This document shows, in pieces, positions 1-14,317 of a stretch of 64,000 nt of DNA (position 1 is the first letter of the stretch; every line of letters begins with the position of its first letter). Position numbers and translations under genes: made by a program. The notes under the pieces were generated by a model. The model was given only the letters and a program-made list of their open reading frames with translations. It ran no database searches and was not told where the DNA came from. The DNA comes from Acanthosepion esculentum (lineage: Eukaryota; Mollusca; Cephalopoda; Sepiida; Sepiidae). The stretch spans positions 87,154,164 to 87,218,163 of the forward strand of contig OZ038510.1 of assembly GCA_964036315.1 (NCBI GenBank), given 5' to 3'.

Positions 1-910
1 GAAAGTCCCACGCAGACGACCCCCACCCAGGAGACAGACCCAGAAAGTCTCAGGAAGACGACCCCCCACCCAGGAGACAGTCGCAGAAAGTCCCACGCAG
101 ACGACCGCCCACTCAGGAGACAGTCCCAGAAAGTCCCACGCACACGACCCCCCACCCAGGAGACAATCCCAGAAAGTCCCAGGCAGACGACCCCCAGTCC
201 CAGAAAGTCCCAGGCAGACGACCCCCCACCCAGGAGTCAGTCCCAGAAAGACCCAAACAGTCGACCCCCCTCCCAGGAGTCAGTCCCAGGAAGTCCCAGG
301 CAGACGACCCCCAGCCCCAGAAAGTCCCACGCAGACGATCCTAAGTCCCAGAAAGTCCCACGCAGACGACACCCTACCCAGGAGACAGTCCCAGAATGTC
401 CCACGCAGACGACCCCCAGTCCCAGAATGTCCCATGCAGACGACCCCCACCCAGGTAGCAGTCCCAGAACGTCCCACGCAGACGACCTCCAGTCCCAGAA
501 ATTCCCACGCAGACGACCCCCCAGCCAGGAGACAGTCCCAGAAAGTCCCACGCAGACGACCCCCAGTCCCACAGAGTCCCACGCAGACGACCCCCAGCCA
601 GGAGACAGTCCCAGAAAGTCCCACGCAGACGACCCCCAGTCCCACAGAGTCCCAAGCAGACGACCCCCACCCAGGAGACAGACCCAGAAAGTCCCACGCA
701 GACGACCCCCCACCCAGGAGACAGTCCCAGAAAGTCCCACGCAGACGACCCCTTCACCCAGGAGACAGTCCCAGAAAGTTCCACGCAGACGACCCCACAC
801 CCCGGAGCCAGTCCCAGGAAGTCCCACGCAGACGACCCCCAGTCCCAGAAAGTCCCACGAAGACGACCCCACCCTGGAGTCAGTCCCAGACCTTCCCAAA
901 TGGACGACCC

Positions 911-964
911 CCCACGCAGGAGACAATCACAGAAAGTCCCACGCAGGAGACAATCACAGAAAGT
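911..964 (+). repeat. 27-bp perfect tandem duplication within a monomer
   Basis: The 27 bases at 911-937, starting CCCACGCAGGAGACAATCAC, are repeated exactly at 938-964. The homologous marker regions near 3,371 (direct) and 17,190 and 22,650 (inverted) have the unit only once. This is therefore a local slippage or unequal-exchange event in this copy alone. Confidence 0.9.
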
Positions 965-3477
965 CCCACGCAGACGACCCCCAGTCCCAGAAAGTCGCAC
1001 ACAGACGAACCCCAGTCACAGAAAGTCCCACGCAGACGACCCCCCTCGACAGAAGACAGTCCCAGAAAGTCCCACGCAGACGACCCCCCACTCAGGAGAC
1101 AGTCCAAGAAAGTCCCACGTAGACGACCCCCGACCCAGGAGACAGTCCCAGAAAGTCCCACGCAGACGACCCCCAGTCCCTGAAAGTCCCGCAAGGAAGA
1201 ACCCCACCAAGGAGACAGTCCCAGAAAGTCCCACGTAGACGACCCCCCACCCAGGAGAGAGTCCCAGAAAGTCCCACGCAGTCGACCCTCAAGTCCCAGA
1301 AAGTCCCACGCTGACGACCCCCACCCAGGAGACAATCCCAGAAAGTCCCACGCAGACGACCCCCTGTCCCAGAGAGTCCCACAAGGAAGACCCCCACCCA
1401 GGAGACAGTCCCAGAAAGTCCCTCGCAGTCGACCCCCCACACAGGAGACAGTCCCAGAAAGTCCCAAACAGACGACCCCCCCCACTCAGGAGACAGTCCC
1501 TGAAAGTCCCACGCAGACGACCCGCAGTCCCATAAAGTACCCACGCAGACGACCGCCCGTCCCAGAAAGTCCCACGCAGAAGAACTCCAGTCCGAGAAAG
1601 TCCCACGCAGAAGACCCCCAGTCAAAGAAAGTCCCACGCAAAAGACCCCCAGTCACAGAAAGTCTCACGCAGACGACCCCCCACACAGTAGACAGTCCCA
1701 GAAAGTCCCAAACAGACGACCCCCCACCGAGAAGACAGTCCCAGGTAGTCTCAAGCAGACGACCCCCAGTTCCAGAAAGTCCCACGCAGACGACCCCCAG
1801 TCCCAGAATGTCCCACGCATACGACCCCCCACCCAGGAGACAGTCCCAGAAAGCCCCAAACAGTCGACCCCCCTCCCAGAAGACAATCCCAGGAAGTCCC
1901 ACGCAGACGACCCCCAGTCCCAGAAAGTACCCACGCAGACGACCCCCAATCAAAGAAAGTCCCACGCTGACGATCCACCACCCAGGAGACAGTCCCAGAA
2001 TGTCCAAAGCAGACGACCCCCCTCCCAGGAGACAGTGCAAGAATGTCCCACGCAGACGACCCCAAGACCCAGAAAGTACCACGCAGACGACCCCCAGTCC
2101 CACAGAGTCCCACGAGAGACGACCCCCACCCAGGAGACAGACCCAGAAAGTCCCAGGAAGACGACCCCCCACCCAGGAGACAGTTCCAGAAAGTCCGACG
2201 CAGACGACCGCCCACTCAGGAGACAGTCCCAGAAAGTCCCACGCAGGCGACCCCCAGTCCCAGAAAGTCCCACGCAGACGACCCCACCCAGGAGACAGTC
2301 CCAGAAAGTCCCACGCAGACGACCCCAGTCCCAGAAAGTCCCAGGCAGACGACCCCCCACCCAGGAGTTAGTCACAGAAATTGCCAAACAGTCGACCCCC
2401 CTCCCAGGAGACAGTCCCAGGAAGTCCCACGCAGACGACCCCCAGTCCCAGAAAGTACCCACGCCGACGACCCCCAGTCCCAGAAAGTCCCACGCAGACG
2501 ACCCCAAGTCCATGAAAATCCCACGCAGACGACCCCCCACCCAGGAGACAGTCCCAGAATGTCCCACGCAGACGACTCCCCACCCAGGAGACAGTCCCAG
2601 AAAGTCCAAACAGTCGACCCCCCTCCCAGGAGACAGTCCCAGGAAGTCCCACGCAGACGACACCCAGTCCCAGAAAGTCCCACGCAGACGACCTCCAGTC
2701 CCAGAAAGTCCCACGCATACGACCCCCAGTCCAGGAAATTCCCACGCAGACGACCCCCAGTCCCAGAAAGTCTCACGCAGTAGACACACCACACAGTAGA
2801 CAGTCCCACAAAGTCCCAAACAGAAGACCCCCAAACCTAGAAAGTCCCACGCAGACGACTCCCACCAACGAGACTGTCCCAGAAAGTCCCACGCAGACGA
2901 CCCCCCCACCCAGGAGTCAGTCCCAGAAAGTCCCAAACAGTCGACCCACCACCCAAAAGACAGTCCCAGGTAGTCCCAAGCAGACGACACCCAGTCCCTG
3001 AAAGTCCCACGCAGACGACCCCCAGTCCCAGAAAGTCCCACGCATAAGACCCCCCACACAGGAGACAGTCCCAGAAAGTCCCAAACAGTCGACCCCCCTC
3101 CCAGGAGACAGTCCCAGGAAGTTTCCACGCAGACGACCCCCAGTCCCACAGAGTCCAACGCAGACGACCCCCACCCAGGAGACAGACACAGAAAGTCCCA
3201 CGGAGACGACCCCCCACCCAGGAGACAGTCCCAGAAACATCCACGCAGACGACACCACACCCAGGAGCCAGTCCCAGGAAGTCCCACGCAGAAGACACCC
3301 AGTCCCAAAAAGTCCCACGAAGACGACCCCACCCTGGAGTCAGTCCCAGACCTTCCCAAATGGACGACCCCCCACGCAGGAGACAATCACAGAAAGTCCC
3401 ACGCAGACGACCCCCAGTCCCAGAAAGTCGCACACAGACGAACCCCAGTCCCAGAAAGTCCCACGCAGACATCCCCC

Positions 3478-5550
3478 AGTCCCAGAAAGTCCCACGCAGA
3501 CGACCCCCCACACAGTAGACAGTCCCATAAATTACCAAACAGACGTCCCCCACCCAGGAGACAATCCCAGGTAGTCCCACGCAGACGAGCCCCAGTCACA
3601 GAAAGTGCCACGCAGACGACCCCCAGTCCCAGAAAGTCCACCGCAGACGACCCCCCACCCAGGAGACAGCTGCAAAACGTCGACCCGCCTCCAAGGAGAC
3701 AGTCCCAGGAAGTCCCACGCAGACGACCCCCAGTCCCAGAATGTACCCACGCAGACGACCCCCAGTCCCAGAAGGTCCCACGCAGACGACCTCCAGTCAC
3801 AGAAAGTCCCACGCAGACGACCCCCAGTCCAAGAAAGTCCCACGCAGACGACCCCCAGTCCCGGAAAGTCCTATGCAGACGATCCCCACCCAGGAGACAG
3901 TCCCAGAAAGTCCCAAGCAGACGACCCCTCCACCCAGGAGACAGTGACAGGATGTCCCACGCAGACGACCCCAAGACCCAGAAAGTCCCACGCAGACCAC
4001 CCCCAGTCCCAGAAAGTCCCACGAAGACGACCCCCCACCCTGGAGACAGTCTGAGAATGTCCCACGCATACGAACCCCCACCCAGGAGACAGTCCCAGAA
4101 AGTCCCACGCAGATGACTACCAGTCCCAGAAAGTCCCACGCAGACGACCCCCAACCCAGGAGAGAGTCCCAGAAATTCCCAAAAAGTCAACCCCCCTCCT
4201 AGCAGACAGTCCCAGGAAGTCCCACGCAGACGACCCCCAGTCCCAGAAAGTACGCACGCAGACGACGTCCAGTCTCAGAAGTCCCACGCAGACGACCCCC
4301 AGACGAAGAAAGTCCCACGCAGACGACCACCAGTCCCAGAAAGTCCCACGCAGACGACCCCCACCCAGGAGACAGTACCAGAATGTCCCATGCAGACGAC
4401 ACACAGTCCAAGAAGGTCCCACGCAGACGAACACACACCCAGGTGGCAGTCCCAGAAAGACCCACGCAGACGACCCCCAGTCCCAGAAAGTCCCACGCAG
4501 ACGAACCCCCACACAGTAGACAGTCCCAGAAAGTCCCAAACAGACGACCCCCACCCAGGAGACAGTCCCAGGTTGTCCCACGAAGACGACACCCAGTCCC
4601 AGAAAGTCGCACGCAGACGAACGCCCCAGTCCCAGAGAGTCCCACGCAGACGACACCCAGTCCCACAGAGTTCCACGCAGACGACCCCCCATCCAGGAGA
4701 CAGTCACAGAATGTTCCACGCGAACGACACACAGTCCAAGAATGTCCCACGCAGACGACCCCCCACCCAGGTGGCAGTCCCAGAAAGTCCCACGCAGACG
4801 ACCTCCAGTCCCAGAAAGTCGCACGCAGACGAACGCCCCAGTCCCAGAAAGTCCCACGCAGACGACCCCCAGTCCCACAGAGTTCCACGCAGACGACCCC
4901 CCATCCAGGAGACAGACACAGAAAGTCCCACGTAGACGACCCCCCACCCAGGCGACAGTCACAGAATGTTCCACGCGAACGACACACAGTCCAAGAATGT
5001 CCCACGCAGACGACCCCCCACCCAGGTGGCAGTCCCAGAAAGTCCCACGCAGACGACCTCCAGTCCCAGAAAGTCTCACGCAGACGACCCCCCAACCAGG
5101 AGACAGTCCCAGAAAGTCCCAGGCAGACGACCACCCAGTCCCAGAATGTCCCACGCAGACGACACCCAGTCCCACAGAGTCCCACGCAGAAGATCCCCCC
5201 ATCCAGGAGACAGACCCAGAAACTCCCACGCAGACGACCCCCCACCCAGGAGACAGTCCCAGAAAGTCCCACGCAGACGTCCCCAGTCCCAGAAAGTCCC
5301 ACCCAGACGACACCCACCCAGGACAACAGTCCCAGAATGTCCAACGCAGATGACCCCCCACCCAGGAGACAGTCCCAGAAAGTCCCACGCAGACGACCCG
5401 CAGTACCAGAAAGTCCCACGCAGACGACCCCTAGTCCCAGAAAGTCCAACGCCGACGACCCCCCACCCAGGGTCTTCTGCGTGGGACTTTCTGGGACTGC
5501 CAAATCCAAGAAAGTCCCATGAAGACGACCCCCAGTCCCAGAAAGTCCCA
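3478..5550 (+). repeat. About 2-kb segmental duplication, copy 1 (partner 11,403-13,690)
   Basis: This stretch matches 11,403-13,690 in the same orientation, rare variants included. They share CCCATAAATTACCAAACAG (3,533 and 11,458), GACCCGCCTCCAAGG, GAACGACACACAGTCC and the micro-inversion at 5,470. The offset between copies drifts from 7,925 near the start to 8,028 in the middle (4,742-5,353 translates identically to 12,770-13,381) and 8,145 at the end. Gains and losses of monomers have therefore occurred since duplication. Copy 1 lacks about three 31-bp monomers present near 12,540-12,640 and roughly 117 bp present near 13,455-13,560. Confidence 0.88.
5470..5507 (-). other. Single-monomer micro-inversion, copy 1
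   Basis: Inside the C-rich block, about one monomer is flipped: CCCAGGGTCTTCTGCGTGGG begins the flip, and GGGACTGCCAAATCCAAG ends it and returns to the C-rich strand. The string GCCAAATCC at the distal join is not part of the normal consensus and acts as a signature. Confidence 0.9.
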
Positions 5551-6299
5551 CGCAGACGACCCCCCACCCAGGAGACAGTCCCAGAAAGTCCCACGCAGAC
5601 GACACCCAGTCCCAGAAACTCCCACGCAGACGACCCCCACCCAGGAGACAGTCCCAAAAAGTCCCACGCAGAGGACACCCCACCCAGCAGACAGTCCCAG
5701 AAAGTCCCACGCAGACGACCCCCACACCCAGGAGACAGTCCCAGAAATCCCACGCAGACGACCCCCCACCAAGGTGACAGTCCCAGAATGTCCCACGCAG
5801 ACGACCCCCCACCCAGGAGTCAGTCCCAGAAAGTCCCAAACAGTCGACCCCCCTCCCAGGAGACAGTCCCTGGAAGTCCCACGCAGACGACCCCAGTCCC
5901 TCAAAGACCCACGCAGACGACCTCCAGTCCCAGAATGTCCCACGCAGACGAACCAAGTCCAAGAAAGTTCCACGCAGACGACCCCCCAACCAGGAGACAG
6001 TCCAAGAAAGTCCCACGCAGACGAACCCCAGTCCCAGAAAGTCCCACGCAGACGACCCCCCACCCAGGAGACAGTCCAAGAAAATCCAAAACAGTCGACC
6101 CCCCTCCCAGGAGACAGTCCCAGGAAGTCCCACGCAGACGACACTCAGTCCCAGAAAGTACCCACGCAGACGACCCCCAGTCCCAGAAAGTCCCACGCAG
6201 ACGACCTACAGTCCCAGAAACTCCCACGCAGACGACCCCCAGTCCAAGAAAGTCCCACGCAGACGACCCCCAGTCCCAGAAAGTCCCACGCAGACGATC

Positions 6300-7100
6300 C
6301 CACACCCAGGAAACAGTCCCAGAAAAATCCCAAACAGACGACCCCCCACCCAGGAGACAGTGCAAGAATGTCCAACGCAGACGACCCCAAGACCCAGAAA
6401 GTCCCATGCAGACGACCCCCAGTCCAAGAAAGTCCCACGAAGACGACCCCCCACCCTGGAGACAGTCCCAGAAAGTCCCACGCAGAAGAACCCCAGTCCC
6501 AGAAAGTCCCGCGCAGACGACCCACCACCCAGGAGACAGTCCCAGAAAGTCCCACGCAGACGACCCCCAGTCCCAGAAAGTACGCACGCAGACGACCCCT
6601 AGTCCCAGAAAGTCCCACGCAGACGACCCCCCACCCAGGAGACAGTCCCAGAAAGTCCCACGCAGACGACCCCCTTTCCCAGAAAGTCCCACGCAGACGA
6701 CCCCCACCCAGGAGACAGTCCCAGAAAGTCCCACGCAGACGACCCCCCACACAGGAGACACTCTTAGAAAGTCTCACACAGACGACCTCCTGTCCCAGAA
6801 AGTCTCACGCAGACGACCCCCAGTCCCAGAATGTCCCACGAAGACGACCCCCCACACAGTAGACAATCCCAGAAAGTACCAAACAGACGACCCCCACCCA
6901 GGAGACGGTCCCAGTTAGTCCCAAGGAGACGACCCCCAGTTTCAGAAAGTACCACGCAGACGTCCCCCCAGTCCCAGAAAGTCCCACGCATACGACCACC
7001 AGTCCCTCAGGGTCCCACGCAGACGACCCCACACTCAGGAGACAGACCCGGAAAGTCCCACGCAGACGACCCCCCACCCAGGAGACAGTCCCAGAAAGTC
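6300..7100 (+). repeat. Segment duplicated at about 10,600-11,240
   Basis: AGAAAAATCCCAAACAGACG at 6,321 recurs at 10,618 (offset 4,297), and AGTCCCTCAGGGTCCCACGC at 7,001 recurs at 11,161 (offset 4,160). The order of variants between them is the same, so this is one segment with monomer loss or gain. Inverted relatives lie near 39.3-39.95 kb and 40.57-41.2 kb. Confidence 0.8.
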
Positions 7101-8879
7101 CCACGCAGACGATCGCCAGTCCCAGAAAGTCCCACGCAGACGACCCCCCACCCACGAGACAGTCCCAGAAAGTCCCAAACAGACAACCCCCCTCCCAGGA
7201 GACAGTCCAAGAAATTCCCACGCATACGACCCCAGTCCCAGAAAGTACATACGTAGACGACCCCCAGTCCCAGAAATTCCCAGGCAGACGACCCCCCAGG
7301 CAGTAGACATTCCGAGAAAGTCCCAAACAGACGACTCCCCACCCAGGAGACAGTCCCAGGTAGTCCCAAGCAGACGATTCCAAGTTCCAGAAAATCCCAC
7401 GCAGACGACCCCGAGTCCCAGAAAGTCCCACGCATACGAACACCCACCCAGGAGACAGTCCCAGAAAGTCCCAAACAGTCGACCACCCTCCCAGGAGACA
7501 GTCCCAGGAAGTCCCACGCAGACGACCTCCAGTCCCAGAAAGTCCCACGCAGACGACGCCCAGGCCAAGAAAGTCCCACGCAGAAGAGCCCAGTCCCAGA
7601 AAGTCCCACGCAGACGATCCCCCACCCAGGAGACAGTGCCAGAATGTCCCACGCAGACGACCCCAAGTCCCAGAAAGTCCCACGCAGACGACCCCCCACC
7701 CAGGAGACAGACCCAGAATGTCCCACGCAGACGACCCCCCTACCCAGGAGACACTCCCAGAAATTCCCAAACAGTCGAGCCCCTCCCAGGAGACAGTCCC
7801 AGGAATTCCCACGCAGACGACTCCCAGTCGCAGAAAGTCTCACGCCGACGACCTCCAGTACCCGAAAGTCCCACGCATACGACCCCCAGTCAATGAAAGT
7901 CCCACGCAGACGACCCCCAGTCCCAGAAAGACCCACGAAGACGAACCCCCACACAGTAGACAGTCCCAGAAAGTCCCAAACAGACGACCCCCAGTCCCAG
8001 AAAGTCCCACGCAGACGACCCCCACCCAGGAGACAGTCCCAAAAAGTCCAACGCAGACGACCCCCCACCCAGGAGACAGTCCCGGAAAGTCCCAAACAGA
8101 CGACACCCCTCCCAGGAGACAGTCCAAGAAAGTCCCAGGCAGACGAGCCCCAGTCCCAGAAATTCCCACGCAGACGACGCCCCACACAGTAGACAGTCCC
8201 AGAAAGTCCCAAACAGACGACCCCCACCCAGGAGACAGTCCCAGGTAGTCCCAAGTAGACGAGTCCCAGAAAGTCCCACACAGACGACTCCCAGTCCCAT
8301 AAAGTCCCACGCATACGACCCCCCATCCAGGAGACAGTCCCAGAAAGTCCCAAACAGTCGACCCCACTCCCAGGAGACAGTCCCATGCAGACGACCCCCA
8401 GTCCCAGAAAGTACCCACGCAGTCTACCCCCAGTCCCAGAAAGTCGCACGCAGACGACCTCCAGTCCCAGAAAGTCCCACGCAGACGAACCCCAGTCCAA
8501 GAAAGTCCAACGCAGACGACCCCCAGTCCCAGAAAGTCCCACGCAGACGATCCCCCACCCAGGAGACAGTCCCAGAAAGTCCCACGCAGACGACCCCCAG
8601 TCCCAGAAAGTCTCACGCAGACGACCTCAAGTCCCAGCAAGTCCCACGCATGCGACACCCAGTCCAAGAAATTCCAGGGCAGACGACCCCCAGTCCCAGA
8701 AAGTCCCACGCAGACGACCCCCCACACAGTAGACAGTCCCAGAAAGTCCCAAACAGACGACCCCCAGTCCCAGAAAGTCCCACGCAGATTACCCCCACCC
8801 AGGAGACAGTCCCAGAAAGTCCCACGCAGACGACCCCCCAACCAGGAGACAGTCCCAGAAAGTCCCAAACAGAAGACAC

Positions 8880-9490
8880 CCCTCCCAGGAGACAGTCCCA
8901 GGTAGTCCCAAGCAGACGATTCCCAGTCCCAGAAAGTCCCACGCAGACGACCCCCAATCCCAGAAAGTCCCACGCATACGACCCCCCACCCAGGAGACAG
9001 TCCCAGAAATTCCCAAACCCTCGACCGCCCTCCCAGGAGACAGTCCCAGGAAGTCCCATGCAGACGACCCCCAGTCCCAGAAAGTACCCACGCAGACGAC
9101 CCCCAGTCCCAGAAAGTCCCACGCAGACGAACCCCAGTCACAGAAAGTACATACGCAGACGACCCCCAGTCCCAGAAATTCCCACGCAGACCACCCCCCA
9201 CACAGTAGACAGTCCCAGAAAGTCCCAAACAGACGACCCCCCACCAAGGAGACAGTCCAAGGTAGTCCCAAGCAGACGATTCCCAGTCGCAGAAAGTCCC
9301 ACGCAGACGACCCCCAGTCCCAGAAAGTCCCACGCATACGACCCCCCACCCAGGAGACAGTCCCAGAAATTCCCAAACCGTCGACCGCCCTCCCAGGAGA
9401 CAGTCCCAGGAAGTCCCATGCAGACGACCCCCAGTCCCAGAAAGTACCCACGCAGACGACCCCCAGTCCCAGAAAGTCCCACGCAGACGA
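8880..9490 (+). repeat. Tandem pair of about 250 bp at 360-bp spacing
   Basis: The segment 8,880-9,130 recurs at 9,240-9,490 with a 360-bp offset. Shared rare strings are AGCAGACGATTCCCAGTC, CAGAAATTCCCAAACC followed by TCGACCGCCCTCC, and GAAGTCCCATGCAGACG. A few substitutions separate the copies, such as CCCTCGAC against CCGTCGAC. Confidence 0.85.
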
Positions 9491-10599
9491 CCTCCAGTCC
9501 CAGAAAGTCCCACGCAGACGACGCCCAGTCCCAGAAAGTCCCAAGCATACGACCCCGCACCCAGGAGACAGTGCCAGAATGTCCCACGCTGACGACCACA
9601 AGTCCCAGAAAGTCCAACGCAGAAGACCCCCCATCCAGGAGACAGACCCAGAATGTCCCACGCAGACGACATCCCACCCAGGAGACAGTCCCAGAAAGTC
9701 CCAAACAGTCGACCCCCCTCCCAGGAGAATGTCCCAGGAAGTCCCACGCAGACGACCCCCAGTCCCAGAAAGTCCCACGCATACGACCTCCAGTCCAAGA
9801 AAGTCCCACGCAGACGACACCCAGTCACAGAAAGTCCCACGCAGACGACCCCCCACACACTAGACAGTCCCAGAAATTCCCAAACAGACGACCCCCAGTC
9901 CCAGAAAGTCCCACGCAGACGACCCCCACCCAGGAGACCATACCAGAAAGTCCCAAACAGACGACCCCCCTCCCAGGAGACAGTCCCAGGAAGTCCCACG
10001 CAGACGACCCCCAGCCCCAGAAAGTACCCACGCCGACGACCCCCTGTCCCAGAAAGTCCCACGCAGACGACCCACCACACCGGAGACAGCCCCAAAAAGT
10101 CCCAAACAATCGACCCCCCTCCCAGGAGACAGTCCCAGGAAGTCCCACGCAGACGACCCCCAGTCCCAGAAAGTCCCACGCAGACGAACTCCAGTCCCAG
10201 AAAGTCCCACGCATACGACCCCCAGTCCAAGAAAGTCCCACGCAGACGACCCCCCTCCAAGGAGACAGTCCCATGTAGTCCCACGCAGACGACCCCTAGT
10301 CCCAGAAATCCCACGCAGACGAACACCCGTCAGAGAAAGTCCCACGCAGACGACCCCCCACCCTGGAGACAGTCCCAGAAAGTCCCAAACAGTCGACCCC
10401 CCTCCCAGGAGACAGTCCCAGGAAGTCCACGCAGACGACCCCCAGTCCCAGTAAGTACCCACGCAGACGATCCCCAGTCCCAGAAAGTCCCACGCAGACG
10501 ACCTCCAGTCCCAGAATGTCCCACGCAGACGACCCCCAGTCCAAGAAAGTCCCACGCAGACGACCCCCAGTCCCAGAAAGTCCCACGCAGACGATCCCC

Positions 10600-11240
10600 C
10601 ACCCAGGAAACAGTCCCAGAAAAATCCCAAACAGACGACACCCCACCCAGGAGACAGTGCCAGAATGTCCAACGCAGACGTCCCCAAGAGCCAGAAAGTC
10701 CCACGCAGACGACCCCCAGTCCAAGAAAGTCCAACGAAGACGACCCCCCACCCTGGAGACAGTCCCAGAAAGTCCCACGCAGACGACCCCCCACCCAGGA
10801 GACAGTCCCAGAAAGTCCCACGCAGACGACCCCCTTTCCCAGAAAGTCCCACGCAGACGACCCCCACCCAGGAGACAGTCCCAGAGAGTCCCACGCAGAC
10901 GACCCCCCACACAGGAGACAGTCCCAGAAAGTCTCACGCAGACGACCTCCATTCCCAGAAAGTCCCACGCAGATGACCCCTAGTCCCAGAAAGTCCCACG
11001 CAGACGACCCCCCACACAGAAGACAATCCCAGAAAGTCCCAAACAGACGACCCCCACCCAGGAGACGGTCCCAGGAAGTCCCAAGGAGACGACCCCCAGT
11101 TCCAGAAAGTCCCACGCAGACGTCCCACCAGTCCCAGAAAGTCCCACGCAGACGACCACCAGTCCCTCAGGGTCCCACGCAGAGGACCCCACACCCAGGA
11201 GACAGTCCCAGAAAGTCTCACGCAGACGATCGCCAGTCCC
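10600..11240 (+). repeat. Segment duplicated at about 6,300-7,100
   Basis: This is the direct partner of 6,300-7,100, with matching rare monomer variants in the same order but about 140 bp shorter. The same variants appear in reverse order and orientation near 39,305-39,930. Confidence 0.8.
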
Positions 11241-11402
11241 AGAAAGTACCACAAGGACGACCCCCACCCAGGAGATAGTCCCAGAAAGGTCCAAACAGTC
11301 GACCCCCCTCCCTGGAGACAGTCCCAGGAAGTCCCACGCAGACGACCCCCAGTCCCAGAACGTCCCACGCAGACTACCTCCAGTCCAAGAAAGTCCCACG
11401 CA

Positions 11403-13690
11403 GAAGAGCCCCAGTCCCAGAAAGTCCCACGCAGACGACCCCCCACACAGTAGACAGTCCCATAAATTACCAAACAGACGTCCCCCACCCAGGAGACAAT
11501 CCCAGGTAGTCCCACGCAGACGAGCCCCAGTCACAGAAAGTGCCACGCAGACGACCCCCAGTCCCAGAAAGTCCACCGCAGACGACCCCCCACCCAGGAG
11601 ACAGTTGCAAAACGTCGACCCGCCTCCAAGGAGACAGTCCCAGGAAGTCCCACGCAGACGACCCCCAGTCCCAGAAAGTACCCACGCAGACGACCCCCAG
11701 TCCCAGAAGGTCCCACGCAGACGACCTCCAGTCACAGAAAGTCCCACGCAGACGACCCCCAGTCCAAGAAAGTCCCACGCAGACGACCCCCAGTCCCAGA
11801 AAGTCCCACGCAGACGATCCCCACCCAGGAGACAGTCCCAGAAAGTCCCAAGCAGACGACCCCTCCACCCAGGAGACAGTGACATGATGTCCCACGCAGA
11901 CGACCCCAAGACCCAGAAAGTCCCACGCAGACCACCCCCAGTCCCAGAAAGTCCCACGAAGACGACCCCACACCCTGGAGACAGTCCCAGAATGTCCCAC
12001 GCATACGACTCCCCACCCAGGAGACAGTCCCAGAAAGTCCCACGCAGACGACCACCAGTCCCAGAAAGTCCCACGCAGACGACCCCCCACCCAGGAGACA
12101 GTCCCAGAAATTCCCAAAAAGTCAACCCCCCTCCTAGCAGACAGTCCCAGGAAGTCCCACGCAGACGACCCCCAGTCCCAGAAAGTACGCACGCAGACGA
12201 CCTCCAGTCTCAGAAGTCCCACGCAGACGACCCCCAGACGAAGAAAGTCCCACGCAGACGACCACCAGTCCCAGAAAGTCCCACGCAGACGACCCCCACC
12301 CAGGAGACAGTACCAGAATGTCCCATGCAGACGACACACAGTCCAAGAAGGTCCCACGCAGACGACCACCCACCCAGGTGGCAGTCCCAGAAAGACCCAC
12401 GCAGACGACCCCCAGTCCCAGAAAGTCCCACGCAGACGAACCCCCACACAGTAGACAGTCCCAGAAAGTCCCAAACAGACGACCCCCACCCAGGAGACAG
12501 TACCAGGTTGTCCCACGCAGACGACACCCAGTCCCAGAAAGTCCCACGCAGACGACACCCAGTCCCAGAAAGTCCCACGCAGACGACCCCCAGTCCCAGA
12601 AAGTCCCACGCAGACGACCTCCAGTCCCAGAAAGTCGCACGCAGACGAACGCCCCAGTCCCAGAGAGTCCCACGCAGACGACACCCAGTCCCACAGAGTT
12701 CCACGCAGAAGACCCCCCATCCAGGAGACAGTCACAGAATGTTCTACGCGAACGACACACAGTCCAAGAATGTCCCACGCAGACGACCCCCCACCCAGGT
12801 GGCAGTCCCAGAAAGTCCCACGCAGACGACCTCCAGTCCCAGAAAGTCGCACGCAGACGAACGCCCCAGTCCCAGAAAGTCCCACGCAGACGACCCCCAG
12901 TCCCACAGAGTTCCACGCAGACGACCCCCCATCCAGGAGACAGACACAGAAAGTCCCACGTAGACGACCCCCCACCCAGGCGACAGTCACAGAATGTTCC
13001 ACGCGAACGACACACAGTCCAAGAATGTCCCACGCAGACGACCCCCCACCCAGGTGGCAGTCCCAGAAAGTCCCACGCAGACGACCTCCAGTCCCAGAAA
13101 GTCTCACGCAGACGACCCCCCAACCAGGAGACAGTCCCAGAAAGTCCCAGGCAGACGACCACCCAGTCCCAGAATGTCCCACGCAGACGACACCCAGTCC
13201 CACAGAGTCCCACGCAGAAGATCCCCCCATCCAGGAGACAGACCCAGAAACTCCCACGCAGACGACCCCCCACCCAGGAGACAGTCCCAGAAAGTCCCAC
13301 GCAGACGTCCCCAGTCCCAGAAAGTCCCACCCAGACGACACCCACCCAGGACAACAGTCCCAGAATGTCCAACGCAGATGACCCCCCACCCAGGAGACAG
13401 TCCCAGAAAGTCCCACGCAGACGACCCGCAGTACCAGAAAGTCCCACGCAGACGATCCCCCACACAGGAGACCGTCCCAGAAAGTCCCACGCAGACGACC
13501 CCCCACACAGGAGACAGTCACAGAAAGTCACACGCAGACGACCTCCAGTCCCAGAAAGTCCCACGCAGACGACCCCTAGTCCCAGAAAGTCCAACGCCGA
13601 CGACCCCCCACCCAGGGTCGTCTGCGTGTGACTTTCTGGGACTGCCAAATCCAAGAAAATCCCATGAAGACGACCCCCAGTCCCAGAAAG
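11403..13690 (+). repeat. About 2-kb segmental duplication, copy 2 (partner 3,478-5,550)
   Basis: This is a direct copy of 3,478-5,550 with extra monomers (see that entry). Part of the same family, about 11.4-12.1 kb, also recurs in inverted form at about 38.2-39.1 kb. The unit therefore exists in at least three places and in both orientations. Confidence 0.88.
13614..13651 (-). other. Single-monomer micro-inversion, copy 2
   Basis: It has the same flipped monomer and the same joins (CCCAGGGTCGTC on the left, GGGACTGCCAAATCCAAG on the right) as 5,470-5,507. It lies at the end of the direct segmental duplicate. Confidence 0.9.
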
Positions 13691-13789
13691 TCCCAGGCAG
13701 ACGACCCCCAGTCCAAGAAAGTCCCACGCAGACGACCCCCTGTCCCAGAAAGTCTCACGCAGACGACCCCCCACACAGTAGACAGTCAC

Positions 13790-14250
13790 AGAAAGTCCCA
13801 AACAGACGACCCCCCACCCAGAAGACAGTCCCAGTAGTCCCACGCAGACGACCCCCAGTCCCAGAAAGTCCCACGCAGACGACCCCCAGTCCCAGAAAGT
13901 CCCACGCAGACGACCCCCAGTCCAATAAAGTCCCACGAAGACGACCCCCCAGACATTAGACAGTGCCAGAATGTCCCACCAAGACGACCCCAAGTCCCAG
14001 AATGTCCCACGAAGACGACCAACCACCCTGGAGACAGTTCCAGGAAGTCCCAAACAGTCGACCCCCCTGCCAGAAGACAGTCCCTGGAAGTCCCACGCAG
14101 ACGACACCCATCCCAGAAAGTCCCACGCAGACGACACCCCAGTCCAAGAAAGTCCCACGCAGACGACCCCCAGTCCCAGAAAGTCTCACGCAGACGACCC
14201 CCCAGCCAGGAGACAGTTCCAGAATTTCCCATGCAGACGACCCCCCAGTC
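13790..14250 (+). repeat. Segment preceding switch 1, duplicated at about 36,967-37,427
   Basis: TCCAATAAA at 13,921 and 37,098 gives an offset of 23,177. The surrounding variants GACGACCAACCACCCTGGAG and GACGACACCCATCCCAG occur in both copies. Both copies end within about 100 bp of an A-to-B orientation switch. Confidence 0.85.
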
Positions 14251-14317
14251 CCAGAAACTCCCACGCAGACGACCCCCACACAGAAGACAATCCCAGAAAG
14301 TTCCAAACAGACGACCG